Shown: piece after piece, positions 20,401 through 31,075 of the stretch
Layout of the letters: each line of letters begins with the position of its first letter
Numbering within the stretch: the stretch's first letter is position 1
Assembly (NCBI GenBank): GCA_037176905.1
Contig: JBBBWG010001715.1
Coordinates: 2,280-34,849 of the forward strand
DNA length: 32,570 nucleotides
Source: Azolla pinnata
Taxonomy: Eukaryota; Streptophyta; Polypodiopsida; Salviniales; Salviniaceae
Direction of reading: 5' to 3'
Translations under genes and position numbers: made by a program
Notes under the pieces: model-generated
Database searches by the model: none
Told to the model about the DNA's origin: nothing
The model's input: only the letters and a program-made list of their open reading frames with translations

Positions 20401-21324
20401 CAGATCGAAAACAAATTTTCAATCATTCATTGAGGTATTTCTCAAAGACTTACCAACCTATCAGTTTTTTCTCCGCCATCAAATGCAAACGGGCAAGGTA
20501 GGCTTCCAATAGCATCTGGGTAGCTATTTGCATCAAACTAACGCAGTATGCTCTTTCCATTTGTGATTGTAATGACTTGAGTATTTACACAAATTTCCTG
20601 AAGTTTTCAAGATAATACAATTTCCTGCTGAACATTGTACTGAAAGAGGGCATTTTGAACATTTGAAAACTTCAGGATTTTCTGGTAGCTACACTACCAA
20701 GTTCTTTATTTTTTTACTTCATTCAGATTATATTTTAGGCTGGGCTTTGCTTAGGAGAATTTAGAACCTCTCAAATTAAGGCATAATGATGTATCGAGTA
20801 AAGATTACTCAGGTTGCTTCCTTTTTTCTCCATTCAGTTTTGATGAAAGGAAATCTACAAGTGCAGAACATGGCACTACCTCGAAGAGAGTATATGAAAC
20901 GCTTGGTGAGGCTCTTTGTCTTTCACAAAGACGAGCAACAAAAGCAGAAAAAGCCGCATTGCAAGCACTATATGATCGAGAGAAAATCATCAATATTTTA
21001 TTCAGAGAAGCATGGATATCTCATACGTATAAGCAATGGGTGAAAACATTGGAGTTCGAGAACACTTGGCTGAAGATGTGCTCTCAGAGTGTGGCCACTA
21101 GATGGATGCAGAAAAAGAGTCTCAATCCCTGTGATGAGCAACTGATGAGCAGTTCAAAGAAGGTTAGAAATGAAGAATCATGGAAGCCGAATCAACAGAG
21201 AACGGGATCAGATCAGAACAGTTTTTTGGGCATGACGATTGGAATTGCCTTTGCTTTTGGTTTAAGCTTTGCTAGTGCTGGCCTCATGATCGGTTGGAGT
21301 ATGGGGCGGATCTTGCTTGCTTAG
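17414..21324 (+). CDS. unrecognised protein with C-terminal membrane anchor, ~6 exons, 5' end uncertain
   Basis: Likely exons: 17414-17493 (5' end not fixed), 18197-18325, 18553-18661, about 18876-19109, 19566 or 19599-20497, and 20838-21324. Reading phases agree across all joins (about 645 residues if 19599 is used). The N-terminal part reads LERLPDDLSSLQLVHFLTR-LKCMELRP and FSVDYDGNTNGTILEKL. The middle is acidic and Ser-rich, so probably disordered. A helical stretch near ATKAEKAALQALYDREKI precedes the last ~30 residues, which are a hydrophobic segment (LGMTIGIAFAFGLSFASAG...MGRILLA) typical of a tail anchor. I do not recognise the family. Oddities: no ATG in frame in exon 1, whose frame is stopped by TGA at 17411 next to the CATGCC repeat; a TGA at 19590 if the better acceptor is used; and tandem duplications around exons 2-4. 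It may be a live gene with unusual splicing or a decaying one. Confidence 0.6.
18240..18414 (+). repeat. partial tandem duplication of exon 2
   Basis: The segment around GAAAAACTGAGCATCTTATT (18274) and CTCCCTCTAGAATTAGA (18295) recurs about 100 bp downstream as GAAAAACCGAGCATTTCATT and CTCCCTCTAGAATTAGA, inside the following intron. The second copy keeps an open frame for about 23 codons, then TAA, and lacks an obvious donor. Confidence 0.8.
18640..19045 (+). repeat. diverged tandem duplications spanning exon 3 end to exon 4
   Basis: Related segments start near 18646 (ATGTATTTGCTGCGTAAG), 18782 (ATGTTGAATAAGTTATGG), 18860 (ATGTATGTGCTGAACAAG) and 18998 (GAAGACAGTGAAGGATGG). The second to fourth share a GAARGATGGRAAAAG core and the first and third share the CTCATT...TTTTCCCG part. 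Only the third and fourth read through in the exon 4 frame; the second has a stop. This makes the exon 4 acceptor ambiguous (18807 or 18876). Confidence 0.7.
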
Positions 21325-22087
21325 TGCCATCCCATTTACTCAGTAAATATGCTATCGCATCGTGCCTATTTGTATTGAAGGTTTTACACACGTTTCTGTA
21401 CCAACTGTACATAGTTAGTCATGGAATGTGAAAGTGAAATGTTTCAGGAACAAATTGCTAATATAGTTGCTTTGTCAGGAGAAGGGGAAGCGAGCCATCA
21501 AATGTGCAAAGATTGATGTCTTTGGCAGGTAAAATACTCGATATAATCCGTCACTCACTGGTTACAGAAATTGTAAAGAGAGACATTTCATCATATTTCT
21601 ATATTAAATGCTCCAGTTGCAGGTATTACCAACAGATTGGTTGGCCACTTAAGAGGTTCTAATTAATTAACTCAATTGAAGGTGTGTTCAGAGGCTGAAT
21701 GCATGTACAGAATCGCCCATTTGGCACTTGATTATTATGCTTGGTTGTTTGATCCTTTGGCACTTCACTGTGTTAATTAAAAAGAAAACTCGATCAGATC
21801 CTTTTAAATCGATATATTCGATTTAAACTGTCGACCCCATTTATAGAAAACACGGTCTATATAGAACACTTAAAGAGTAGTTAACATACAATGTAATATA
21901 CAATTTTAAGTAGATAAGAGATATGAACAGATACCTCATGGTCAAGCTTCTTCTCGTAGGCAATCATATATGCCTATGATTGACGCCTGATGAGGGAGCA
22001 TTGGGGGGCAAATTATAATACAAATTCTTCCACACATATTTACAACTTTTGAGGTCGACAAATGGCTACAATGTCCCAAACTTTATG
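21325..22087. other. convergent intergenic region / 3' UTRs
   Basis: Lies between the stop of the unknown plus-strand gene and the stop of the CRSH-TPR gene. It is AT-rich in places with no coding frame of note. TAGGCAATCATATATGCCTA near 21957-21976 is a 20-bp near-palindrome. Confidence 0.6.
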
Positions 22088-25000
22088 TCACGCTCGTGCC
22101 CCAAGAATGCGTGGGGTATCTCCCTTATGGCGGGGCTTCCTTGCTCGTGTCATATACGAGGATGATTCTTTATCCACATGTATATTCAATTTATCTCTGG
22201 TTGTGTTCTTGGCAAGAGTTCCGCTCGACCTCGAAGCTTTGCGCGACATGAAGATCTTATGGTTTACTCTACTCTTTCTTTTGTCGGCAATCCCTGCCAA
22301 AACAAATAGCTTTTGGGCAAGCTCATCGTTACCCAAGCTCTCCTCAACAAAGGCAGCCTCCTAGAAAACAACAAAAAAAAAAGGTCAGGATCAACAAGGA
22401 AAAGATTCAGTTCAATCGCCATGTTGGATTGAAGACCCGATCAGAACTACAACGATAACTTCATTGTCAAGTTAAGATTCTACCATTAGGGCAGCAGCAT
22501 TTTCAGGGTCGATCCGAAGGGCCTTCCGTAAAAGCCTCTGTGATGCAACCAGGTTTCCCAATTTCCTCTCCATTTTTGCATAAGCCTGAGAACATCATTT
22601 ACACAAATATACTTCTTAAATCCAAATACTACATGAGGCATACAAATAAGCCTCAAGTGGAGAACCATAGTTGAATCCGAGCTTTGATGAGACATACTTG
22701 AATGGACACTATACATGACTCGCCCAACTGAATACATTTTTCAAATAATTGCCGCGCTTCGTCATAATTTTCAGATGCGGCCTCCATGACTGCCCATGCC
22801 TACAGAGAGAACTCAAATTTAGATTTAGACAATCCAGAGCAGGCATGTGATTTGAACAGTGCATTTTGTCGAATGTCAGCACATCCTCGCCTTGACTATG
22901 TAGGACGTTTCTTGGTGATGGCAGATAGTACTAAGGGAGTGATGCATAATACATGATACCTAACGGAAAAAGATCAAGTGGGCAAGAGCCACAGAAATAT
23001 CCACTTTAAATGATGGCGAAATTCCGGGATTCAGACAAGCACAACACAGGAAACTGAGGACACTCGAATCTCACCAGATCCTAAAAAGTGACCTTGGACA
23101 GAAGGAAACATTTCACTCTAGATAAAATGTTCAACAGAATGCACAGCCGTTTCATTGAAACAATACGTTCTAATGTTAGAATTAGGTTCAGAGTTATCCT
23201 CCTGCCAAACTAAATTTAGCTTATTTCTAGGTAATAGACATTGTTTTTAATATCACTGCAGACTAACCTGTAAAGAATGTAGATTTCCAGGATCTGCTTG
23301 AATACATCGACGAAACAATGACCTTGCCATTTCTTTGGAGTCCGGTGTGCCAATAAGTGCTTCTTTACATGCCCAAGCCTACAAAAACACAAAATGGCAT
23401 TCTGAAAACATATAAATTGTAATGACCTAGAATGGGAAAATGGAAAGCAAATGTTTCTGAATGCTTTAGTAATGCAATGCAATATACCTGCAAAGTATAA
23501 ATGTTATTGGGGTCAATCTCAAGCACCTTCTGAAAGAGTTGACGCATTTTCTGAGGTTTCCCTTGCCTACTTTCAAATAAAGCCCATGCCTTGGATACAG
23601 GAGATATAGCTTATCAGGATATCAAGATTTTATGTCTGAAATGTTTGGAAAAGATAGTTCAGTACACAATCCCTAAAAAGAATCCTTACATGCCAGCATT
23701 TTACATCCTTTGGATTTGCCTTGACAGCTAGCCTAAAATGATGGCGAGCCACTCCCCAATTATGTGCCTTAGCTTCAAGAAGGGCACGTGATTGATGTAT
23801 AACAGCATTTCCAGGCTGAATTTGTGCTGCCCTTGAAAGCAAGTCTCTTGCTTCCTTCCAATTACCAAGTTGTTCCTCTAGTCGAGCCCAAGCATGCAAC
23901 CCATACACGGCAGCTCCTTGAACCATTTCAGGAGAGTCTTCCTCTGCCTATATGACTCTCAAATGTTCACAACATGTAAGCAAATGAGAGATCATATAAA
24001 ATGGCCATGAGTTTGCATTCATCATTCACTAACCTTGTTTGCGGCATCAATAGACTCCATAAATAAAACACGTGCCCTTTTCGCATTTCTTGCATGTGCC
24101 TCAATTGATCCCAACGCCTGCAAAGCTCGAATATAGTCATAACCCAAATTCTGCTGCTTTTCAAAGATAGTAATTGCCTGTGCATACAGAGCTCCAGCCA
24201 TCACAAGATCCCCTGCACAAAACATATAGCCCATCAATGATTGTATAAATAATGTCACCTGTCATTATTCTTTGGCACTCAACAGTTTCTTTTAGTAGGG
24301 AGAAAACAGAGATCTCCTTGATAAAGTTTTATAACCAGCCATCAAGATTGAGGATAAACGACACAGAACCTCGGGTCCCACCACAAACCCGCATGCTTAA
24401 CCTTTTTTTTTCAATCGAGTCTAATTCCTCTTGCCAAATTTATCTTCCAGTATATAGAATCTATGATGCCAAAGCAGTCTTGACAGCCTTACTTTCTAGC
24501 CTAGATATTTCCATTGCTTAGACCAAAATACAGAGAAAAGCCTCTCTCTCACTTTGCTGCCAGATCTTTCTCAAGTTGTGTTAACCAGCTGGATTGCTGG
24601 GAATAGGTGTTACACGATGACCCCCCATCAACCAACCCAAACAGTGACGTCTATAGACATCCCTAAATTATTAAAAATCATAGGAATTCGACTTTATAGA
24701 TAAATGATAAGAAAGCTGTTTGCTAACAGTTCAATTTTGAGAGTGTGTATAATATTAAATTTATAATGGACAAAAATTACATACATTTATTTTATTACGA
24801 GGGAGGACCTTCAAACATTTAAAAGTAAAGCAGACCATCATCATCATTTTAAGTAATATGGCTAACCTTGTACACAAAGTTAATAAAGAAGCATTATTAT
24901 TAATTGTGTGATCTGCAAAAGATTGAAAAATGAGTTGCAGATCTTTGTTTACCTCGTTGTCTTTCAACATACGCATATTCCACAAGGACATCTGCATCAT

Positions 25001-28000
25001 ATGGATACTGCTCATACAGCTGCAAGAATGCACAAAGGCCTACATGAGATTATTTCGCTTATATTCATGACACTGAAACTATAAAAAAGTTCTCACAGTA
25101 TATACCTGTTTTGCAAGTGCTTTTGCAGATTCAAAGTCTTTTTTAGAAATCAGACGACGTAACATTTTCAACCCATCCCTTATTTCTTCTGCCTCGCTAG
25201 CATTGGCTTCATCGGTTATACTTTTACTATCATGACTAGGCCTTGATAAAGTTAGAGGCTTCTTTATCACTACAGCAGAGGAGTTGCTTCCAACATTATT
25301 AGCAACATCTATCGTACCTTCATTCGACAGGAATTCTGACTTTGGAGACAAGGGAATCATTTGTGCTTTAATAGAAGGTTTTCTGTTTAATGACAAGGAA
25401 GGTTCATTCAGCATCTCTTGTTTTTCTATGTATGATATACTTTGTGGATCTTCTAGCTCTGCATCCTTCCCATTATTAATTGACGTAGGGAAGGGTCTGT
25501 CAGAGGGAGTTATTCGCACATCATGAATAGAAGGTTCCCTGATCAATGACAAGGAAGGCTCATATTGTGTCTGTAGTTCATCAATAGATGACATATTTTG
25601 TGGATCTCTCAGTTCAGCATCCTTTTCATTATTTGTTGATGTAGGAAAGGGCTTCTCCAATGGCTTTTCTCTGTCCATTAAGAAGCTAGTAGAAGTGATA
25701 ATCTTGGAAACATTACACTGGACTGACACGCCTTCAGGAATATCTGTACTCTCAGGACTTTCGTCTCCCAATGACCAGCCCAACTTATTTCTGAATTCCT
25801 TATCAAAGCCTTGCAAGACCCGTACCTGAAAAACATTGTTTGCATGCATCATGTCAAAAAGAGCCAGATTCAAGCATTTCCAAGATCTCTACATCACTTG
25901 AAGATAATCTCAGAAGTATGATTACCTGGCCCAGAAAATGCTACAGATGTAATGATTTATTTGTTAGATCGTACTTCAATCAGGTGTCTACTGTACATGT
26001 TACAATTTCAAAGCTAATATGGTGCCTAATGCATGTGTCCAATCTCAATACGTCCAACTACCTGCTTTTTGAACTCCGCAAATTCTTCTGGGCTTACTGA
26101 TCCATCCCTATTTGTGTCAACAAGTTGCATCAGTTCATGCGCTTCACGCTTATCAGCTCCTAGTTCCCCCAGGACTTGTTGGAATTCAGTCATGCTTATT
26201 TCTCCATCATTATTCTTATCAAACATCATGAATACTTGATCTTCTGTAACCTGAGACTTGACCAGTGAAATCTCACCAGTGAGTTCTTTGAGGGATAATG
26301 CTGCACGATCTGCTGCAGCCATCATCAGCTTTTTCAGTTGCTGAACCTGAATTTTGTCACTAAGTTGATTTAGTCTCAGAAATCTTGTTGTAGAGGCATG
26401 TAAACATAAAAAAGCTTAGACAGTATTAGACCTGTTCGGGATCTGTGAGGCCTCCTTTATATAGAGAATGTGATGCATCACCATCATTAGCAATAAAATC
26501 CATTGTTGAAGTACGAATTTGCAGTTCCATTGTGGGTTGTTTTAGGTCTGATGTGGCAATGTGGACGGCCACATGGAGACTCTTATACCCATTTGGTTTT
26601 GGTTTAGAAATGTAGTCCTTCCGCCTTCCAGGGACCTCTTTCCAAGTTGATTTCACAATCCCAAGCACCCTGTAACATGCAGCTTCCCCGTTCTTCATAG
26701 TTTCATGTTCATCCAAGCCTGTTTGTGGGTTAACTACAACCCTTAAACCCATAATATCATAAATCTCTTCTGGCTTGCGGCCGTCCTTCAATAATTTCTT
26801 CATTGTGCTAAATCTGCTCTTTACTCGGGCAGATATTGTAAAATCCTCAATCAGATTTTTCAGTTTCACATCATTCTCAAGGGCAATAGATAGCTTTACT
26901 TTGCACTCTTCCAAAATAGTGTTTCCATCGGGCCAATGGCTTGAAAGCCAGTTATCTAATGACTGGTATGACTCTGGAAATATTACATTAAAAGACAGAT
27001 CTTCAAGCTCTGTAGAAACCTCTTTATTCCCAGTTGCATGAGCGAGCGGAGCATGCACCTGCAACGCTTCCAGAGCCAAAATCTGTTGGCGATATCGTGC
27101 AAGCTCATGTGCATGTCTCATTAGATGCAGCCGAGCTGAAAACTCTATGATTATTGACCGGATATCATGATATGAAAGACAAAATTGTCTCACCGCCCGT
27201 GCACTTTCTTCATCAAATAAATCCATCTGATCAAGTGTGCGCTGAAACCTCATACAATCATAAAGAACTCGACTTATATCAGCACCCAGATCTTGACTGA
27301 CATCTGATATGTTCACTAACCCTGCCTCAGCTACAAATCGGAGGAGTCCTGCTGCGATTATTGTACCATCCATCTGTATTTATTGTTATTGCATGAGAGA
27401 TAGAAAAGGTGGTAGAAAACCATCAAAAACAAATATTCAACCATATTTAAACGTTGTTACAGGTTCATTGTTCAACACATAGAGGATTCAAATGTTGCCA
27501 GCCGTGAAGGAGTCTTAAAACCCAGAGTGTGAATCACAAGTGTAACCAAATCAATAAATCCATTTTGGAGCTACATAAGCACAGTGTATATAGTATAGAG
27601 ATAAATTCACGCTAAATCCGAAGTCTAATCAATGGCAATACATAAGAAGTCATTTTGGGGTTTCTTTAACATAGCTTATCCTAGGACAGAACGAAAGAGC
27701 CTTAAAATCCAGCGGTAAAATCAATCGCATAACCGAATCAAAATTTTCACAAATTGCAAGGCAAAAACATCATGGCGGAGCCAAGAGAAAATGACAAGGT
27801 GTTAGATTTGTTTACCTGTAAATCTGCGAGTGTATATGCTATTGATAAGGAGTACGCAAGTATTGATCTGCCATTACCAGGTGACCGCCGTATCGCTGAT
27901 AACGTTAGCTTTAAGGCTGACATTAATTGTTGCATAGCCTTTCCAGATTTTACAGAAGGAGATAACCTTCCTGATAAGCCATCCCAAGCAGTGGTAAGAT

Positions 28001-28790
28001 CTGCAACTAACTGGCCACCCTCTGGAAGAGTTGATATTCTCGTAGGCAATTGCTCAATGTATTGGATTAGCTTTTCACTTCTAGAATAGTTCGTCTCTTG
28101 ATGACCATCAAAATCTACCATTTCATTGATACTTCCATTTATTTGATTCTCCCTTATAATAAATTCTTCACGTGCTCTATCATCTGATTGAGCTAAGTTG
28201 GAGGCATCGCCTTCAGACCTTAGCTGAACTTCTTGGCTAACCAGGGCCTCCACATTCTCAGTCCAAGATTGTAAAGCATCTAGTCCCATTTTAACCTCTT
28301 TGTATTTCCTGCGCCTCTTTGATTCTAACTTCTCTTTTTTCCTCAAAAGGCTGATTTCTTCTTCTAAATCGAGATCTTTCCCTACTACTTCAATTTTGCG
28401 AGGGCCAATTGAACCATCATCATCAATATTTAAATCAGGTTCATTCATACATCTATCAAGAACTAGTGCACTTGAATCTTCGACACTGTGAGCTTCTATA
28501 GCACGTCTATCATTCAAGAGCATACTTCCATTATTGGAGCTCAAAATCCTTTCTGTATTTTCGAACAGTTTAGATCTTCTCCTTCTTCTTCTTCTAGATG
28601 AGGAAAGGAAATGTCTTGAAGCCAAGGACCCTGACACATGGGAGTTTTTTCTTGTCATTTTCTCCACATGGAAAGGGAGCCTCACAAAACCTGAAAGGCT
28701 TCTCTCGTGCCTCTCTGAGCAACGGCCAATGCTCGTCAAGAATGCAGAAATCTGAGGTGTGCAGATGCCATTTGCGAAAGACAAAGGCAT
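22088..28790 (-). CDS. CRSH: CRSH-type (p)ppGpp synthetase fused to C-terminal TPR domain, 12 exons, 1371 aa
   Basis: Exons: 28790-27816, 27373-26432, 26346-26062, 25825-25106, 25019-24953, 24212-24034, 23947-23690, 23589-23488, 23378-23268, 22799-22698, 22585-22484, 22360-22088. All have GT-AG borders and consistent phase, 4116 nt in total. Residues 1-75 are Ser/Arg-rich, a likely plastid transit peptide. A degenerate HD domain follows, with GLLRFV (~334) where hydrolases carry the HD pair, so no ppGpp hydrolysis is expected. The synthetase domain (508-630) has RVKSRFSTMKK, GLRVVV, GRRKDYI, NGYKSLH and ELQIRT. Two canonical EF-hand loops lie at 682-693 (DKNNDGEISMTE) and 716-727 (DTNRDGSVSPEE). 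To this point it is a standard Ca2+-activated plastid RSH. Unusually, the frame continues through a disordered linker (735-950) into about nine TPR/HAT-like repeats (AWALFESRQGK, LFQKVLEIDPNN). Retaining intron 3 would end the protein at about residue 745, near conventional architecture. The fusion is predicted, not transcript-proven. Confidence 0.92.
25343..25654 (-). repeat. in-frame 156-bp tandem duplication in the CRSH-TPR linker
   Basis: Two consecutive 52-residue copies, 25654-25499 and 25498-25343. They open KPFPTSTNNEKDAEL and RPFPTSINNGKDAEL and both contain EPSLSL and PSI. They have diverged but kept the frame. No domain is recognised; the composition suggests a flexible linker. Confidence 0.92.
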
Positions 28791-29290
28791 GATCGAGAAG
28801 AGAAAAGCAAAAGCAAAGGGAGTAACGGAATTTTATCTTATTGGACAACGACTCACGCTTGTAGTGATGGTGACGAGCTAGATCTGCTTGTGTGCTAGCC
28901 TGAAATCCTTTCTGTCAAGTGCAGTGAATTGCATAGTAGTGGAATGGATGCATTTCCTATGTGGATGCAACAGTTAAAAATTTTCGCTGTAGGATCAGAA
29001 TGGCCAGATTTCTCCTTGATCCTTCAGTAAAGGAGTCTCTTTCAGGCAATCACAAGCTCTGATGAACCGATCTCTCTACTCACCTTCACTGTCGATAGAC
29101 AAATCCGGCTCCTCAGCTGGATGGAAAAATCTCCTTTCCTTCAGTAAGCTTCTTTCTAACACGATCTCTGATCTGTAAGGGAGTCTATTTACATTCTATA
29201 CAAGGAGAGTCAGAATCCCCTCTTGTGTGTAGACATCATCTGCCGAAATCTGCTCCAGCGGCAAAACGTTGTTAGGGATCGCACGATTAC
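28791..29290 (-). promoter_or_regulatory. upstream region of the CRSH-TPR gene
   Basis: Should contain the 5' UTR and core promoter of the gene starting at 28790. I see no clear TATA box or other decisive motif and no separate gene. Confidence 0.4.
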
Positions 29291-29301
29291 CTAGTGCAAG
29301 G

Positions 29302-29565
29302 ACTTCCTTCGGTAAAGTTTCTTGCAGAGCAATGCCTCTCTTGTTTCGTCTTCTTCTTCGTCTTCCTCTTCTTCTTCTTCTCCTTCTCCTTCTTCTCCTT
29401 CTTCTTCGGACTTCTTTTAGTAAAGTTTCTCGCAGACAAATGTCTATTTTGTTTCTCCTCCTCTTCCTCTTCCTCCTCTTCCTCCTCCTCCTCCTCCTCC
29501 TCCTCCTCCTTTTCCTATTTCTTCTTCTGCTGCTGCTGCTTCTGTTTCTGTTTCTGCTATGGAAT
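29302..29565. repeat. 108-bp duplication expanded by CTT/TCC microsatellites; long polypyrimidine tract
   Basis: ACTTCCTTCGGTAAAGTTTC at 29302 recurs as ACTTCTTTTAGTAAAGTTTC at 29410. Each copy is followed by CTT, TCC and related trinucleotides. The plus strand is almost purely pyrimidine at about 29450-29528. CTG runs follow at 29527-29545 and 29608-29632. Arg-rich (minus) and Phe/Ser-rich (plus) ORFs here are artefacts of the repeat. Confidence 0.88.
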
Positions 29566-29742
29566 CCTTGATTTGCAATTGGACTCGGCTTCTTCCGCAG
29601 GAGACTTCTGCTGCTGCTGCTGCTGCTGCTGTGGTTTCCAGCCACAGAAGGTTCCGCGCCTGTTAATTCTGCGAGAAGAAGAATCTTGGAGGAGCTCACC
29701 GGCGATGGCGGCGATGGCGATGGAGATAAGAGACACAGACAC

Positions 29743-29744
<2 letters not shown>

Positions 29745-29784
<40 letters not shown>

Positions 29785-29825
29785 CGAACTGTACGCGTGC
29801 TTTTTTTTCTTCTTCTTCTTCTTCA
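29745..29825. repeat. (GA)n then (CTT)n microsatellites
   Basis: (GA)n at about 29745-29782 and, after a short spacer, (CTT)n near 29802-29824. Confidence 0.95.
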
Positions 29826-29864
29826 CATTTTGGTGGCCACAAAAAATCTCTTCGCAAATGCGTG

Positions 29865-30075
29865 GCTGCAGCCAAATGTCCGTGACGTGGCGCTCGCGCC
29901 CTTCCTTCTTCACATTTTGGCGCCACGAAAGATCTCTTCGCGCCCAAATGTCCGTGACGTGGCAATCCGCGCCCTTTCTTCTTCACATTTTCGCGGCCAA
30001 ATGTCCGTGACGTGGCACCCCGCGCCCTTTCTTCTTCCCATTTCCGCGGCCAAATGTCCGTGACGTGGCACCCCC
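29865..30075. promoter_or_regulatory. 53-72-bp minisatellite, four copies of TGACGTGG
   Basis: The block AAATGTCCGTGACGTGGC occurs four times, with TGACGTGG at 29883, 29955, 30008 and 30061 (spacing 72, 53, 53). Units share CGCGCCCTTYCTTCTTC and a CACATTTT-like segment. TGACGTGG is a bZIP-type ACGT site and also matches the UPRE-like consensus. It lies 1.1-1.3 kb upstream of the CRSH-TPR start codon. A regulatory role is inferred only. Confidence 0.85.
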
Positions 30076-30237
30076 CGCCACCATCCGAAGGAATGGGCCC
30101 AATGGCCGCCTCACTTCCGGATCTGCACACTTACGTGTATGATGCATCCGTAATACATGAATCTGTAAACACCGTAGATCTGCCGATGTTTTGAAGCAAT
30201 TAGGCGTGTTCGAGATATGCTCAGTCATCATCGGTCG

Positions 30238-30358
30238 CGATCGATCGATCGATCGGTTCTAGACCATTCCACGTCTCTCTCTCTCTGCTCTGTTCTTGCT
30301 CTTTTGGGTTCGAATTTGATAGTAGCCTCACAAAAGCAATAATAATAATAATAATAAT
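30238..30358. repeat. (ATCG)n and (AAT)n microsatellites
   Basis: Self-complementary (GATC)n at 30238-30255 and (AAT)n at 30339-30358. A short CT run lies between them. Confidence 0.9.
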
Positions 30359-30504
30359 ACATTATAGCACAGCTGTGGGCGTCATTAACTGAAAATGTTT
30401 TGCCACCTTTTCAATTGGTTTTTCATTGAAGGTGACAGAGTTTTACCAACCCCAACATATAAAGATGTGTTTGATTACCTTCGGTACTTTGGTATGTGGT
30501 ATAG

Positions 30505-30722
30505 TTGGAGCTAGGGAAATAGTTTCCTCATTTTACGAGCTTTCTAAATATCTCGATAAATATGAAGGATAAAAGAGAAATTGTTTTGGCAATTTTGACA
30601 ATTATTTTGCGTAATTGGAGCTTCAAAAATGTTTTCCTTATTTGATGAGCTTTCTAGAGTATCTTGACACATATGAAGGATAAAAGAGAAGCTAATTTGG
30701 TAGTTTTGACAATTATGTTGAA
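30505..30722. repeat. 109-bp tandem duplication
   Basis: Two copies start TTGGAGC at 30505 and 30614. They share GAGCTTTCTA, ATATGAAGGATAAAAGAGAA and TTTTGACAATTAT. AT-rich, non-coding. Confidence 0.88.
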
Positions 30723-31075
30723 TGAAAACTTTATCCCAAGAGAATTAGACTTATATTATGTAGTATCACAGTGACGAAGCGAAACGGATGTGGCCCAATT
30801 GAGAAGGTTGTTCAGTGGGGACCAAGGGGTCATAAGTTTGACGCTTACACTTCGCAAAGGTATCTAGAGACATGAAAGTCAAAAGTTGCAATAGTTCAAA
30901 AGTTCAAAAGTATTGTGGTAGAGGGATTCAAACCTTGTCTTACCAGTGAGAGAAGTTGGTCTATGTGTTTTCCAAGAGATCTTATTAGCTTTCATATCTC
31001 GCGCCGATCGTGTCACCAAGCAAGACTTGTCGATGGGCACAGGAATTGGCTTCGGGGGGAATAAGAGATGGATTA
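30723..31075. other. 3' flank of the WD40 gene, no gene seen
   Basis: No coding frame with family features. Probably contains the WD40 gene's 3' UTR near its right end. Confidence 0.55.

Noticed and set aside
29196..29699. Arg-rich 167-aa minus-strand ORF and overlapping plus-strand Phe/Ser-rich ORF
   Set aside because: Both are translations of the CTT/TCC microsatellite region.
30238..30255. (GATC)n tract as a structured RNA or origin
   Set aside because: A simple self-complementary microsatellite with no further structure around it.
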